This document shows positions 42,601 to 56,081 of a DNA stretch of 64,000 nt, in pieces. Each line of letters opens with the position of its first letter. Positions within the stretch are counted from its first letter, which is position 1. Both the position numbers and the translations under genes were made by a program. The notes beneath the pieces are model-generated. The model was not told the DNA's origin and ran no database searches. It saw only the letters and a list, made by a program, of their open reading frames with translations. The DNA is from Narthecium ossifragum (Eukaryota > Streptophyta > Magnoliopsida > Dioscoreales > Nartheciaceae), in the NCBI GenBank assembly GCA_963920575.1, contig OY986972.1:23918672-23982671 (forward strand), read 5' to 3'.

Positions 42601-45600
42601 TTCCCCATGGCCAATTGGTCGCAAGGTGTATATTCCAATCTGGTAGTGACCATCAACAGCAGTCACTCTGTTTTGAAGAGTCTAGCAGATCAGTATGGCA
42701 ACACAGAGGTAGATAATGATATCGACAAAACAAAAGAAAACAGACAACTAAACACAAGTACCTCAAAATTGATACTGGTTTGTAATGAAAAATAGTGGCA
42801 TCTTGTTGGGCAAGAAAACAAGGGCAGCAAAAGATGGCCAAGATAATTAAATAGCATGGTAAGGGAATGAGAAAGAAAGATATCTAGAAATTACTAATCT
42901 ATCATTTTTCTTTTGATCTAAGAATGAAGAGAAGCCGCAGCTTATAAATTGAAAGGCAAAACGTTCAACAATTTCACCTTCTTCCCATTTAAAATAGCTC
43001 GTCTCAACCCAAAGAATCCTACAGAGCTGGTCTGATGGCAATGAAAACATGCAAAAAAACATATACAGATATATGGATATTAGACTATATGAACTAACCA
43101 GTTGACTACTTAAAAAATATGATCACCAACTCTACTACTGATACCAAATGACAAGATATATCCCCACTGCAAAAGCCTGATGACTACCAGCACCAGCAAA
43201 CTAAGCCTGCACAAATAGCTAGGTGAGACAAATATAGGAGCCTCTTTTACTTTTATCTGCCTCTACCACTTTCTAGCCACTACCTAAATATTGCCATGTC
43301 TCACCAACCACTGATATCAGTCATCTCTCAAACTCATCTTGCACAGAATCATCAATACAGGATTAAAGTCAGAACATAAGGGAAAGCAAATCTTTAAATC
43401 TGAATGCATGTTTGATCATGTTACACCCAAGACTACATCACATAAATGCAGAATTAGAAATGTCAAAAGTGCCTATATCAGCCACTCATCATTAGGCTTG
43501 CCTGATAAACCAAAATGATGGAAAGCTATTAAGATTGTGGTAAATTTTAGTAACAAGTTTCCATTGTGCCTTTGATTATGTACTCAAGCTCCAAGGGTAG
43601 TTAAAATGAGTCCCTAGGAAGGATACATGGCAGCATGAGTATCCATTTGCCATCATCATCCTGCCCATATTATGCCCCAATGCAAAAATAAAACCAATTC
43701 GCTGCTTTCGCAATACTCTCATCTACAAAAGCTACAGAGCATGAAAAAGAAGAAGACTGAAAACATGGTAGGGCATACTTTGCTTCACAATTAGGTCTGC
43801 AGGAGTGACATATCCTGCTTGCATAGTTTGCTTTGTGCATAGCATCCACAACCACCAAGTCATATCCATCACGATCACCCTGCCATTTTAAAAGTCTGAT
43901 TAGTTGTACAATATATGGAATCATGAGTATGATTCACTATTGAGAACAAGCATACCTTTGGCCTCTCCAGATAAATGTTGTAAAACTCAGGTGCCTGTTC
44001 TTTGTTATCCTTTTGCAAAGACCTAACCCCGTCCTGCTTTTCAAACCACTTCCAAGCAGGATAGACCTAAAATTTAGGAAAGTTAAATAAACCAACATCA
44101 GAAAAGGGAAAACCAAAACATAAGATACCATATATGTGTATTATACATATATACATCAGTGCATAACATTAACCCACAAACACATACAAATAGATGCAAA
44201 TCCATATATAAATGAATATATGTATGTGCTTTTATCAATATAGCAGAAACAGTACACCAGGATTATAGCAATTTATATTCTTGAAACACAAGCTGCAGCA
44301 AGCAGATTCTTTTAGGGGGCGTTTGGCGCACCCCCATCCCGGTGGATCCGTGGGATGGGGGGACGCACGGATCCCGTCCCATCAGATCCGCGCGTTTGGC
44401 ACCGGCGCGGATCCCGGAAATCGGGATCCGCCCTGAAGAGTGGACGCCGATTCGGGATCCGCGGGAGCGGATTCCGCGGATCCCATCCCGGGGATCTGCC
44501 GGAGCCAAACATGCCCTTAGTAAAAAGAAAGTGGACAAGAATAGGTAGGATATTACATTGAGATCGTCAATCGAATAGGTCAAGAATTCAACCATGAAAT
44601 ATTCCTAATATCACATATGTATATGCATATCTTCTTCAGTTTCATTTTAAATCTCATGATGTCAGAATTCCACTTCCCTAAAAGCTACAAAAAGTGCACC
44701 AAAATTGCCTGAAATCACTATCCCCATCAACTGATGATGCACCAATATATACCTACCTCTCCCAGAAACTCCACGACAAAATCATCTTCATCAAAACCAT
44801 CCTTTTTGTTGCAAACCACTCCGATGCCCTGATGAAATCAGAATATTATACTATGTTTGAATTATAGACAACTTGACATCACAGATAGGTTAAATAAATT
44901 CCATTGGTTCAGTACCTTCCTATAAGCAACATAATTATCATCAGGGCGGCCATGGATTGCCTTCAAGATGGCATGACATACTTTCACAGTGCGCAAGTTA
45001 CCTTCCATCTCTGCAGTCTTTTGAATTTCTTCAATAACTGGTTGCAAAGGATAAACCATCGGTGCATTCCCACTACCAGTAAAGTGCCTAACTTGCTTAT
45101 TTAAAGAGCGCAACAGCACCTAAAAGCATCACTCCAGTTTAGATTCATTTTCTCAGGTATAACTGAACATCAAAAAGAGCATAAAAATTTGTAAATGGTT
45201 CATTAAGCATACCTCTTCGATGAACTTATGCTTATCAACAAGCTGCCATTCAGGTTCTTCTGGCATTGAGTCGAGAAGAAGATTATGAGTGTAGGGATCT
45301 ATACCATATACTTCTTGTTCTAAAACTTCTTCACCAAGCACTTTCCTGGGTCTATAATCCTTGACTTCAGGAATTTCCATTTCCGAGTCTTCTGTACCAT
45401 TTTTCTGCGCAAGGAGTTTTTCTGCATAATCATCAGGTAAGGCAACCTGCATCTTCCGCCTAACCTCCTCCTCATCTGCTATAATAAGATACCTGTCTAT
45501 AGATTCGTATTTCCGTGCAATTGGAGGAACAAGGCTTGCTTTTGTCATCCGAGCGCCCCATTCACGGTCATCAGTTATTAAATCAAAGGACTCATCCATC

Positions 45601-48600
45601 GTGAAGTAATCATCTCCTTTTGCATCCCTTCCTCCACCAGAGCGTAATTCCAAGTCACTTTCTGTATCAGAACCCGTACTTTCACCTTGGCCCTTAACAT
45701 CATCAAGGAGATCATTGTCATGGTAATCAGAAGATTCACTTCCAGAATCCATGCCCCTTCTGTTTGATTTAGGGTGGCTCTTTTCACGATCATAATCCAA
45801 CGCACCATTAGAATAGGATGTGCTGCTACTCCTATTCATTGATTTCTTTCCAATCAAAGCTCTATTATGCTTCTTTCCATGTTTGGACATCGAAAAAATA
45901 GACCCTGCATCTGAATCATCCTTTAGAGCCTTTAAAACTTCATCTCTTCTGCTAGACGACTTCGGGTTCGCTTCCAACATGTTCACTAATTGGATGAATT
46001 GCATGACAATATGATTCATGTCCGCAGCATCACCACGATTTTTTGTTCTGCAGAAAATTCACAAACTATTATAGCAGTACTATAATATAGAAGTAGCCAT
46101 ATAGGTGAGCTTACAAAGCATGTCAATAAGCGTCAGAATACCTACTGTCAAGATATTTGATATGAGCAATCGAATCTTATGATTAATGGGACTTGCAAGC
46201 ATGTTTCATCTTTCAAGGAACAGAGGTCACTTAATGAACTCCAAAATGATATGAGACTGCTTTAAGTGCATATAATTTTGCAAATAATTAGTAATAAAAG
46301 ACTGCTAAAGGAGGAAGCAAACTTACTTGCGAGCATCCCGACACATTCGACAAATGTCATCCTTGACATAATCCAGGCCCCGACGAAAATAATAACCAGA
46401 TCTCATCCTATCTTCAATATCTGCAACCTGATCCACCAAAGTGGCAAGGTGATAAAACATCACAAGAGAAATATTCCATATAAACATAAATCAGAAAGTT
46501 CAAATAAGCACCTTCGGTATGAAGAACTCAAATGTATTAGTCTTCATAATGTCTTTCAGTCTAGAAGCAATAACATCTTCCATCTTTCTATACCCATTCT
46601 CAGATTTTTTGTGCAGTAACTGCCTCCTCATCAATGCATCCCTTGATAGATGAGCAGAAGACCTTTTGGCATCAAGCTTTGCACGCTTATAGTGTCCCTG
46701 CCAGAAAGGTTGGCCTGTAGATGAGCCACCGGAAGCTTTAGAACCTAGATAACTCTTCTCCGTTATCTGCTTGAGACTTCTTATCTTTGAAATAGACTCC
46801 TCAAAATTCTTGGCGTAGCATGAGCTGAAACCTCCCAACCACTTCATGTCTTGAATCTTCGACTGTAAATCTTTGAACTGGTTGCATTCTCTAATGTCGA
46901 TAGTAGATATGCAAGGAAATAGCTGGAGGATTTCTTCAAGTGCAACAGCACTTATCTCGGAGCACCCCGCCAAGCCAATAGATGTTATATTCTTTTTCTC
47001 GTAGCCACTCTGTAAAGGAAGGAGACTTTAAAATTCGAGGAATGATGAGCAGAAGAGCACACTAAAATCTTAAAAGAAAACATACCATAACAATGCGGAA
47101 CATGGAATCAGTGCAACTAGGGCCAACAGCTGAAAAATCGACATGTCTTGACATATTCTTGTAAAGCTTAACAGCAAAGTTCCACCGCTTACAAGTAGCG
47201 GCAGAGAATATAAGCGACTTCATATCAGTTCTCAAATAATGGAACACCCTCGCTAATATAGGAGCGCTAAGGAGACCCCAGCTCTCATCATCTGTTCTAC
47301 CACTATCTTCAACAAAAGCACCATCAGCAAAAAGGTCCTCAAATGAGCACTTATTCAACTGATTGCACAGGGTATCCTTTTCCTCGTCATAGTCTCCATC
47401 ACTTCCATCAGAAAGCAGTCTAGCCTTTTTTCCAGAACAAGAATTGTCTCTGTATACAGCAGATATTCCATCTTCTGCATTGAAACAAAGGAGTACAGAA
47501 GAAACAAAAGAGACATGAGCTACAGCAAAAGAGTTCATAAAACAAACAGATACCGTTAACACGTTTTTTCAAGAGGCAATATATGTTACAAAAAGAATAA
47601 AGGTCAAGGCAATTAAATGGTATGAACGTGGTTAAAAGGTTTAGATTTGAGGAAAAGGAGAGAGAGAAAAAAGAATAGACCACGGAAAACTTAAATGATA
47701 AAACAGGAAAAAACTGATACAAAAACAGAAACTCAATTTACAATTTTCCTCCTCTTTTGCCGAACAAATCTTCTAGTGCTCTCAAATGAAACATTATTAG
47801 CTAATAAAACATTATCTTGTCCTAGCAAAAAAATGCAACGTCCACTTCTCTACATACATGAAGCATGGCAGGAACATTCACACACATTCTTCAAGTTACA
47901 TGAAGCAGTGCAGCAGCAGTTGAAGGAAAATGCACAAGCATTCAAGCACAGCTTTCATGCATAAGCATCCTAGATATATATTGTGGAACAAAAGCATTGA
48001 AAGAAAGTAAACATAACAAAAATTCCACAAAACCTGCCAAATCTGTACCTGAATTCCAGAATTTGTTGCCAGATAAATCATGAGCTAAAACAGCACAAGT
48101 CTTTGTAATAGCAGAATTAAACGGGTAATGTTTATCCAAGTCCTTTTTTGGCTGCTTTGTGCACATCCATGGATCCAAAACCTCATTGACAGCTGCAGCA
48201 AACTCTCGGTTCTTGTAAGACTTCATGACAAGCTCATGCAACTTCCCACGCATATAGCCAATGAATTGAGGGTGTAAGTTGTGAAATGAAAGATTAGATG
48301 TGCTTGAGTCATTTTTGCATATTTGCATCTGCAGCAGAGGATCATAAGGATTCTCCTTCCGGATCGCTTTCTCCTTCTGACAATGAACAGCTTCGGAATT
48401 TGCAATGATTGGAAGCCAGATATTATCGTCCTTCCGGAAAACACTACTATGCTTCATAATAGTACCTTTTGCAGCCAAACCCTGTAGTTCTTTGTATGTG
48501 GATGGGCCATGCTCGTGACCAGCCCCATCTAAATAGTACCAATCCCCCAAGTGCAATGACAGTTCATCAACACTGCAAACATGATCCTTTGGAGTGTTAA

Positions 48601-51600
48601 GAATAGTCTTGCATTTATGCAAACTTTTTAAGTCGTGCTCATGAAGTTTCTTTGATTGTAGAGACCCTTCAGGAAACAAGCCCCTGTCACCATGGGATGT
48701 CCGAGACCTTGGAGTATGCCGCTCGCTGCTCTTCATTCTCGTTCGAGGTTCCAAAGAACCCTGATCCTTAACCACGCATGCATTAATCCTAATCACAGGG
48801 AGCACAATACCTTTTACACCCCTAGCAGCTGCAGGCTTAATTTTGCTCAGAGGCAAGCTTTTGTTCACATCATTGCTGTCATCATTTTTATCATCTGCCC
48901 AAGTGAAAGCCCAAGAAGGAAGATCAAGCTTTTTGCGTGAGGTGTAATACAGATCTTCTCTTCTGTGCCAACGAGGATCTTCACGCCCATCCTTCGGCAT
49001 TTGACAAAGTGGGTAGCCTTCACATAGGACGTGCCTTCTTTTGAAAAATCTATCTTGAACTGCTTCATCATTTCTTTTCCAGTCACCACCCATGCAAGAC
49101 CATCTGTCTGCAAACCAATCACTAGAATCGCCATTTAGGAAAGAGCACCCTTCAGACTGTGTAGTGGGCCTGATTTCAGCAAATTCCTTTGAGGAATTCT
49201 CCAAACCTCTTCCAGCTTCCTCGTCTCTTGACTGTATGCTCGACACATGAGAATGAGAACGAGACCTAGTGAAACCTGAGAAGATTACATTCTCTACATG
49301 AGAACAATCTACAGCAGCCGAGGAAACAATGAAAGAAGAATGCATGTAAAGAATATTTCAACCTTCTATTTGGTACAATATTCAGTAACTTGACTCTCCT
49401 AATTGTTCTGTAGCGTGAAGATTATGAAGATTTCATGGTTACAGAGCTAATACAAAATACTTCAGTTAAACATAGAATTAAGCTAGAGTACTCAGTAGAT
49501 GATGAAAGAAGTGACATTTCTATAGAAGTCACAAAAGAATCTCAAAGCATAAGCTAGAGTACTCAGCAGGCAATGAGAAATAACTTAATGAACTAGAAAA
49601 GAAGTGAATATTTTCCAAACAAATAAAATTAGTTAACCAAATCAATCAGTTCCATCTTACCTTCTGATTTACCCCATGCTTCCCATTCAGCGTGTTTGAA
49701 TGTAGTGTTCAATGCTTCTGTAAGAATGGAAATCATCACAGATCAGACATACCTCAAAACAGGACCTTGCATCTAGAAATTAAAAGGGGCAAAGTGTCAG
49801 CAATTGGAATCAACAAAAATACCTCCAATAATCTCAAGCTCCATCCCATCGATAATCGTATAACCATTTAATAGGGCTTCAACCCTCTCATCAATCTGCA
49901 AAGCTTCTGTTCGCCTTGGTGAGCTTGAACTATCATCAGGATGAAGCTCTTTCTGCACTGTGGAAATGGGTGTATCCTCACTAACATCTCCAGCATCAAT
50001 TAACAAATTGCCCGGAGCATCCGGAGGACTAACCATCTGTGTCACTACATCTGAAACAATGGATGCTGCATTCAACGACACTAGAGGAGAGGCGGCATTT
50101 TCAACAGTTACCCAGCAGTCAGTGTCAGCATGTTTTATCAAGTGATCTGAAAGAAGGACCCCTTCTTCAACAAGCCTTTTAAGATCAACCAATTTGGATG
50201 GACCCTGCTCCATTCCAAAATGGTCAAGATAATACCATTTTCCTGGGTTCAAATCAGCCGTTGTCGAATCATGGGGTGGAGTGTCACATATGTCCATATC
50301 CTCTTCCATTGATGGCTGATCTTCAGTTGCTCCAGTGACTTGAGGCTGAGGAAGGGGAGGAGGTAGCGGAGGAGGAGGTGGTGGTGGTGGAAGTTCACCA
50401 GGTTCCTTCCATGAACTAGAATTTCCATTTTCATGGATAGGAGTACCATTGCCACTTGTGTCAGGACAATTACTGCTATTGTTTAATTGTTTGACTGAGT
50501 TATTCTTATGAGTATCCTTTCCAATGCAGTCCTTCTGACCCAACCTTTCCTCATACCTGTTATTTTGCTGTTTTTCAGCGAATCCGATCTTTCTAATTTG
50601 ATCTCGACAATCAAGTGTTCGTCCTCGATCATGTGGGGACCGCTCCACAAGTCCTGGAGTTCGGTCCCTGTGCTCATGATGCCGAGTTCTTTCATGCGGC
50701 GATCTATCTGAGTGGCCTGATGGACGGTCCCTGTGATCATAGTGGCGGTTCCGATCATGTGGGGACCACTCCAAATGACCTGGACTCCGATCTCGGGAAT
50801 CATGGTGGTGGCCCCGTTCGTGTGGAGAACGCTGCAAATGGACAGGACTCTGGCCTTGCTTATTGTGGGATGCTCGAGACGATTGAGATGACTCATGATG
50901 CATTGAAGACAGCTTGCTCACTGCAGAAGGTTTTGAGGAAGAAGAAGATACATTCCGACCTGGTCTTTCTGGATACTTATTCTGAGTGCTCCCCTCGGAT
51001 ATTCTCCTACTCTTGGACCCCGAATGGTCAGTGAAATCACCATGGTGCTTCCTGCTGCTACTCTCAGAATCCAACCGGTGCCGTTTTGACCAGCTTCCGA
51101 AACTATGCTCCTTCCCATGGCTCTTCCCATTAGTGTGCTCGTACTTGATCTCGCCTGGCTCCTCGGAAGCGCGTGAGCTGTTCTTTTGATCCCTTTCGCG
51201 AAGGCTACCTTCCCACTTCAAACCAAGCCTCTTTCTATGGTCATTCTCACTCCACCCACCATCTTTTCTCCGGTAAGAATCCTCTGGAGACCGATCGCGA
51301 TCTCGGTCCCTTTCCCGCTCGCCCTTCCGCCATTTGTCTGGGACAAGCTCTCCCTTCTTCATTTCCACCTTCCGCCATTTATCACCATCTCCTCTCCTCC
51401 CTTTATCAGGCACAAACTCTCCCTTCTCCAATTCCCCTCCTTTCCTCCCTTTATCAGCCACAGAGTCACTTTTTTCCACTTCCACTCCTCTTCTTGGTTT
51501 CCACGGGACAAACTCTCCCTTCTCCAACTCCCCATCCGTCCTCCACTTCTCTGGTACGAACTCCCCTTTCTCCAACTCTCTCTCTTTTCTCGGCTTCTCG

Positions 51601-51938
51601 GGAACAAACTCACCTTTCTCCAGCTCCCCTTTCCGCCCGTGCTCAGGCGTGACCTCCCCTTTCTCCAACTCACCATTTCGGCAATCCCCCTTCTCCTGCT
51701 CCCCCCTACGGCGCCTCTCAGGCACAAACTGCCCCTTCTCCAGTTCACCTCTCTCCAACCTCTCCTCTCTTCTCCTGCCCTTGTCACTGCTCCCGCGCTC
51801 TGGATGCTGCTGCTGTTCGCCGTGCTTCATCCTCGTCAGCTCGGGCTGGAATGTGTACGCGCCGCAGAACGTCTCCGGGATAGGGAATCTCTCCACGACG
51901 TGCTGTGACGGCGCGAACGCGACTCCTCCATCGCCCAT
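39635..51938 (-). CDS. ATXR3: Histone-lysine N-methyltransferase ATXR3 (SDG2), H3K4 trimethylase
   Basis: 20 exons, complement(join(39635..39811, 40124..40426, 40517..40625, 40729..40976, 41611..41664, 41746..41871, 41948..42115, 42391..42486, 42568..42667, 43779..43879, 43956..44066, 44757..44828, 44916..45119, 45213..46047, 46327..46427, 46512..47009, 47086..47474, 48049..49308, 49661..49717, 49823..51938)); 2374 aa against about 2335 in Arabidopsis, no phase conflicts. It methylates H3K4 genome-wide in the nucleus. Domains: charged 16-aa repeats (64-205); RSPHDR repeats; polyproline; GYF-like WYYLD modules (about 562-620, 978-1035); F-box/LRR-like region (about 1195-1300); SET (about 1821-1948: GIGVVCNKKDGFDEDDFVVE, SRICHSCRPNCEAK, GEEITFDYNS); post-SET CLCGNQVCRGSYLN; plant-specific C-terminus ending VFQGSWDG. 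CHSCRPN for NHSCxPN is normal in this family. Intact; presumably functional. Confidence 0.95.
44315..44516. mobile_element. GC-rich PIF/Harbinger-like MITE in an ATXR3 intron (202 bp)
   Basis: The ends GGGGGCGTTTGGCGC and GGAGCCAAACATGCCC are inverted, and a perfect TTA duplication flanks them (44312-44314, 44517-44519). The interior has nested GCGGATCC/GGATCCGC inverted motifs. It sits in the intron between the exons at 43956 and 44757 and leaves the splice sites untouched. Confidence 0.85.
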
Positions 51939-52440
51939 GGACCTCCGGCCGCAACCCTAGGCGTGGGGATCTTCCCCCCGACCACGGCCCCTCCAAGAAC
52001 CCTATCTTTCCGGCCCTTCAGGCCTATCGACGCTCATTCTTCTCCCAACCTTCTGTCCTCCGAAGTCCAACTCCACGTATCAAAACCCTAATTCACCAAA
52101 ACCACCAAAGATATCAGCAACAAACCCATATTTCCACCAAGCCCAAAACTCAACACAGCAATTTCGAAACATCACAAAAAAAAATACAAAACCCTAGCAA
52201 TTGAGAGCCCTAGAATTAGAAACCAAAGAGGGGAGAGGCAGACGGCGGGGCTCACCGACGGAATACCGAGGGAGCGCAGCCGCCAATCTCAAGATCAAGA
52301 ACTAAGACGACACCACTTCGATGGATCCAAAGAGAAGCCCCGGAGAGCACTATGGGGTCGCCGCCGCTATCTTGGCTCGCTTCGCTCGCGCGCCCTCCTC
52401 TCGCTCGGGTTTGGGAGAGACGACGGAGGGTCTTCTGAAA
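51939..52440 (-). promoter_or_regulatory. ATXR3 5'UTR with leader intron and promoter-proximal region
   Basis: On the minus strand a likely leader exon (52440-52256) ends CCGTCG|GTGAGC. An acceptor CGCCTAG|G just upstream of the ATG puts the second leader exon start at 51956. The region is GC-rich, in contrast to the DNA further upstream. Confidence 0.5.
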
Positions 52441-53484
52441 CAATTAAAAAGATGGGTTAATTCGGGTCTCTTCTATATATGCATCGTTGGATTTTTCTAG
52501 TTTAGCCCTCAAAATTTTCCTATATTACGGAAAAGGGCCGGTGGTGTTGGGCAGCGGATAGGGGTATTTTGGAGAGAATGTTGTATTTATATGGGTTTAG
52601 TATTGGGACCGAAACCAGACTTGGGGTTCTGACCCTCGTATGGTGGGGCCCACCTAGTTCTGGCCGTTGTTCCCGTTTCCTCCTCCAATCCGATCAGCTG
52701 TTTGGAGCCGAACATGGGAACCTCACTTTTACTGGGGTCTAATTTATCCCAAGCCCAGTTGTTTTTCGTGGCGGAAACTGGTTTTCCAGTTTTGGTGTTC
52801 TGTGTTCGGGGAGCGCGGCGGCTCCAAGAGCACCGGGGCCAGCCCAGATCTGGAGATATGAGAGGCTTGGCATTTTATAAAATTTCCTCACGCTATCCGG
52901 GGCCGTTAAAGTTAGATGCTTGGTAAAATTTCGAGACAATAGAGGGGTGTTTCTGTAAGTTTGCGTCATACTTTTCATCTGATAGGCTAGCTATTTACTT
53001 ATCTTGAGGTGAAAAAATAAACAGACAAAAAGTAAATTAGAAATTAATAAATCAAGATAGATGAGAACTGATCTCTTTCACTCTTTATTTTGACTCTGGT
53101 TGCTGCCTTCGTAGTTCGTCCTTTGATTTTGGAGTGAATATGTGTACATGATATCATCCATCATACATCATTGACGTTAGCAAGTATATGTTTATACGTA
53201 ATTTCGCACTCATAGGACCTATTGGATCGATATAAGTTGGAAGTTCAACGACATATTTGATTGGTCCATGACATGGTCATTATCCGTCATGCTATTAACA
53301 GCTTTACAGCTTCAATAGGTTTTCTATCATGTATATCCCACGAGAATGAAACGTTAGAGTGGACGATATCGCTCATTTCACTCGCAATTGCTTATAATTA
53401 GTATGTGCATCATTCTGGGGACTGTGATTTCGACTCATCTTGTTAAAAAAAAGTAAAAAAAAAACATCTACTGTGTTGTGCTAA
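52441..53484. other. Intergenic region upstream of ATXR3
   Basis: No gene was recognised. The first 300 bases are likely the ATXR3 promoter. The rest is AT-rich and featureless. Confidence 0.45.
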
Positions 53485-53700
53485 GGGGGCGTTTGTTTCG
53501 TTGGAATGCTTTTGAAATGTGGTTGAAATGGAATGTGATTCCAATGGAATGGAATGGAATGTCACTTTTGTTGTTTGTTTGGTGGTGATGGAATGGAATG
53601 AAATATCATTTTTGTTGTTTGTTTGGTGTTGGAATGAAAACAAAATCCAGTGACTTTTTCAGCTTTTGTGTTTGTTTCGCGATGGAATGGGGGATATGGT
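53485..53700. mobile_element. MITE fragment with internal GGAATG tandem repeats
   Basis: It starts GGGGGCGTTTGTTTCG after a TAA triplet (53482-53484). Inside, TTTGTTGTTTGTTTGGTG and TGGAATGGAATG recur about every 45-50 bases. No inverted right end was found, so it is truncated. Confidence 0.5.
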
Positions 53701-54670
53701 CACCCCTGAATGCTAGTGGTGAGAATATCACCATGTATTCCGATTTTAATATTTATTAAACTTTTTATGACATTAATAATATGATATGATTGTGATATTT
53801 GGATATCTACGTTGATGAAAATATAATCACTTCGGAATTTCTTTGTTTTTTAATTTTTTTGTTTTTGTAATCATATTTGATGTTGGAGAAGGAAATTTAT
53901 TGGACAAACTATTTTTTTCATTCGATGATGATAATCAATTTTATTGACGGAACATTTAAGTTTTGAATACGTAAGATAATGTTAATCAAAATTATAACAC
54001 CCATGTATAAAAAAAAACCCATGTATAATATTTGAAACCTCATCATTGAATGAGAAACAAGTATACATGGAATTGCAAGTATCCATAGAATGTAACTCAT
54101 TGCTACAAAGATTCAGAAAATGTAATTTTAGTGATAGTCACATAATACTAGTTTGGTGCATCACATGGTCGTGTATATATATATACTAGTTGTGTCTCTG
54201 TCACATGATAGGGTAACCGTCAACCTCATCTTAATAATCATCCAATTAATATCTATCGCATTGAACAAATGTCTTAATAGAGAATAAAATTATATAGCAC
54301 GATTTGACGTAACATATCAATCTAATATTAGTCGACTAGATGTCATACTCTTAAGAGGACATAGTGAATATCACAAAACCCACCCCCAGCCATTCTAGCA
54401 TCAATCTCCCCAAAAACACACGGTTATTTCAAAAACCCCGTACTAGTAAAAACATCGTGTTTCTACACCATACACCCCTTTTTAAAGAAACCACCAAAGT
54501 AAAATTACGAATAAAATTAGAATCACCCCTAGTTCAGTTTACTAATTATGCTATCTCATAATACGGTGTCTGATGCGACAATTAATAACATAATACTATA
54601 TAATGCTCTCCCCCCCCCCCCCCCCCCCCGCCTCTCATCCTCCCTCTATCGTGTTCTCTTTCTACGATTC
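53701..54670. other. AT-rich region without a gene, ending in a C homopolymer
   Basis: Nothing coding is seen. A run of about 20 C lies at 54610-54629, next to the solo LTR. Confidence 0.5.
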
Positions 54671-55562
54671 TGATACGTTGCGGCTTCTCGTAAGCACGGG
54701 TATCAGGTCTCTTGCGAGGGCTCGACTCCTCCTTAGTCAAATCTATGACTAAGTCGAGAGATATCTTTAGGGTTTTAGGAGAAGCACCTTAGGTATTCGA
54801 CGATGAAGAGGCTAAACCAGAGAAGAGAGATGAAGTAGTGAAGAGTGATACATTGCAGCTTCTCTAATGATGGGTGGTTGCACTTAGGAAACTAGCCAAG
54901 AGAGGTGGCGGAGGAAAGGCAATGCCCAAGGAAAACCATCGGAGGTGGCAGACGTGGATAGTGGATGGCAATGGCGGACGACGATGGTGGTGGGCGGCTA
55001 GTGGAGAATAACCGACAGTAGGGAGGGGTGAAGGTGGCATATGGACTTGGTGGAAATTAAGTTATACCACTTATAAGATTGACTCTACTAACTACTAACT
55101 TTATTAATTCGTCCTCCCCTAATTACAAGCTATTGAGGTCCTTTTATAGAGGCCTCGATAGAGTTCCAATCATACTGGAATACCTTCATGCTTAAACAAC
55201 AAGTAAATAGACTCTTCCTAATACAACTCAAAACTGACTCATAATAACCATGACTTATCTGAATAAGCAAGTGACTTAACTCAACAAAAACTAGGACTCA
55301 AATAAATAGAAACTTAACCATGAATTGAACTCTACTAAAACCATGAAATTGACTCAAATTAGGATAACTAACCAGATCATCTAGGAAAGGAGTTCCCTAG
55401 TGGCAGGCCTTTGCTTGGGACATGGTCCAAGGCCGAGTCCTTCCAAGAGTTGGGCCCTGCCTTTCGTGGGTCCCACCTGAGTCCAACCCACGTGTGGGTC
55501 CCACCCCATAACTTAGCGTGGGTTTGTCTAGCCTAGGTTGAGCTGGACTCTCAACCGTATCA
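54671..55562 (-). mobile_element. Solo LTR (892 bp), minus orientation
   Basis: Its ends read TGATACGGTTGAGAG on the minus-strand start and CAACGTATCA at the end, a 10-base inverted terminus with one insertion. Flanks are GATTC (54666-54670) and GATCC (55563-55567), a target duplication with one mismatch. On the minus strand a TATA box (CTATAAAAGG) lies near 55150. No internal retrotransposon domains adjoin it. Class unresolved. Confidence 0.7.
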
Positions 55563-56081
55563 GATCCTCTCTTAGTAATCCTCTCATTGCTTATCACGCG
55601 TCATTCATTTATTCGTCAAAAAAGTTAAAATTAGGCTTGCCATCAGCACATGTAACGTGTCTCGGTTCCAGACTTATTGCGCTTGTTTTCGAAATGCTTG
55701 GGTAGTAGATTGTAGATTTTTTTTTACGGAGCACTTGATTGTAAATCGGTGAAAGTTGAGGGTACTGAACCATACTTTAGCCTTTTGAAAACTAAGGGGG
55801 CGTTTGGATGCCTGTATTAACAGATGCATGCATCAGTTGATACAACATCATGGTCCAAACTCATGTTTGGTTGGTCATATGCATCAGCTGATGCAAGCAA
55901 CAAAACACCCCCTGACCACGAGTACATGCCCACATTCTTTATTTTTTATCCCACTTGTATCAGACATCGTAAAGTATTACAAACTATATTTAAATTATTC
56001 ATTACATAGTTTATAAATGGACAGGTTATACACCCCTAACCTATGTAGCCAACTAAACAAGCCATATAATTTTGTCATATT
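55563..56081. other. Spacer between the two solo LTRs
   Basis: It carries only the 117-bp MITE and AT-rich unique sequence. Confidence 0.5.
55796..55912. mobile_element. Short MITE (117 bp)
   Basis: The left end GGGGGCGTTTGGATGC and right end GCAACAAAACACCCCC are inverted. The interior also mirrors itself (GCATCAGTTGAT against ATCAGCTGATGC). Flanking triplets are TAA and TGA. Confidence 0.7.

Noticed and set aside
51186..51960. Two long plus-strand frames rich in Phe, Pro and Ser
   Set aside because: Antisense shadows of the charged repeats of ATXR3, whose frame is conserved.
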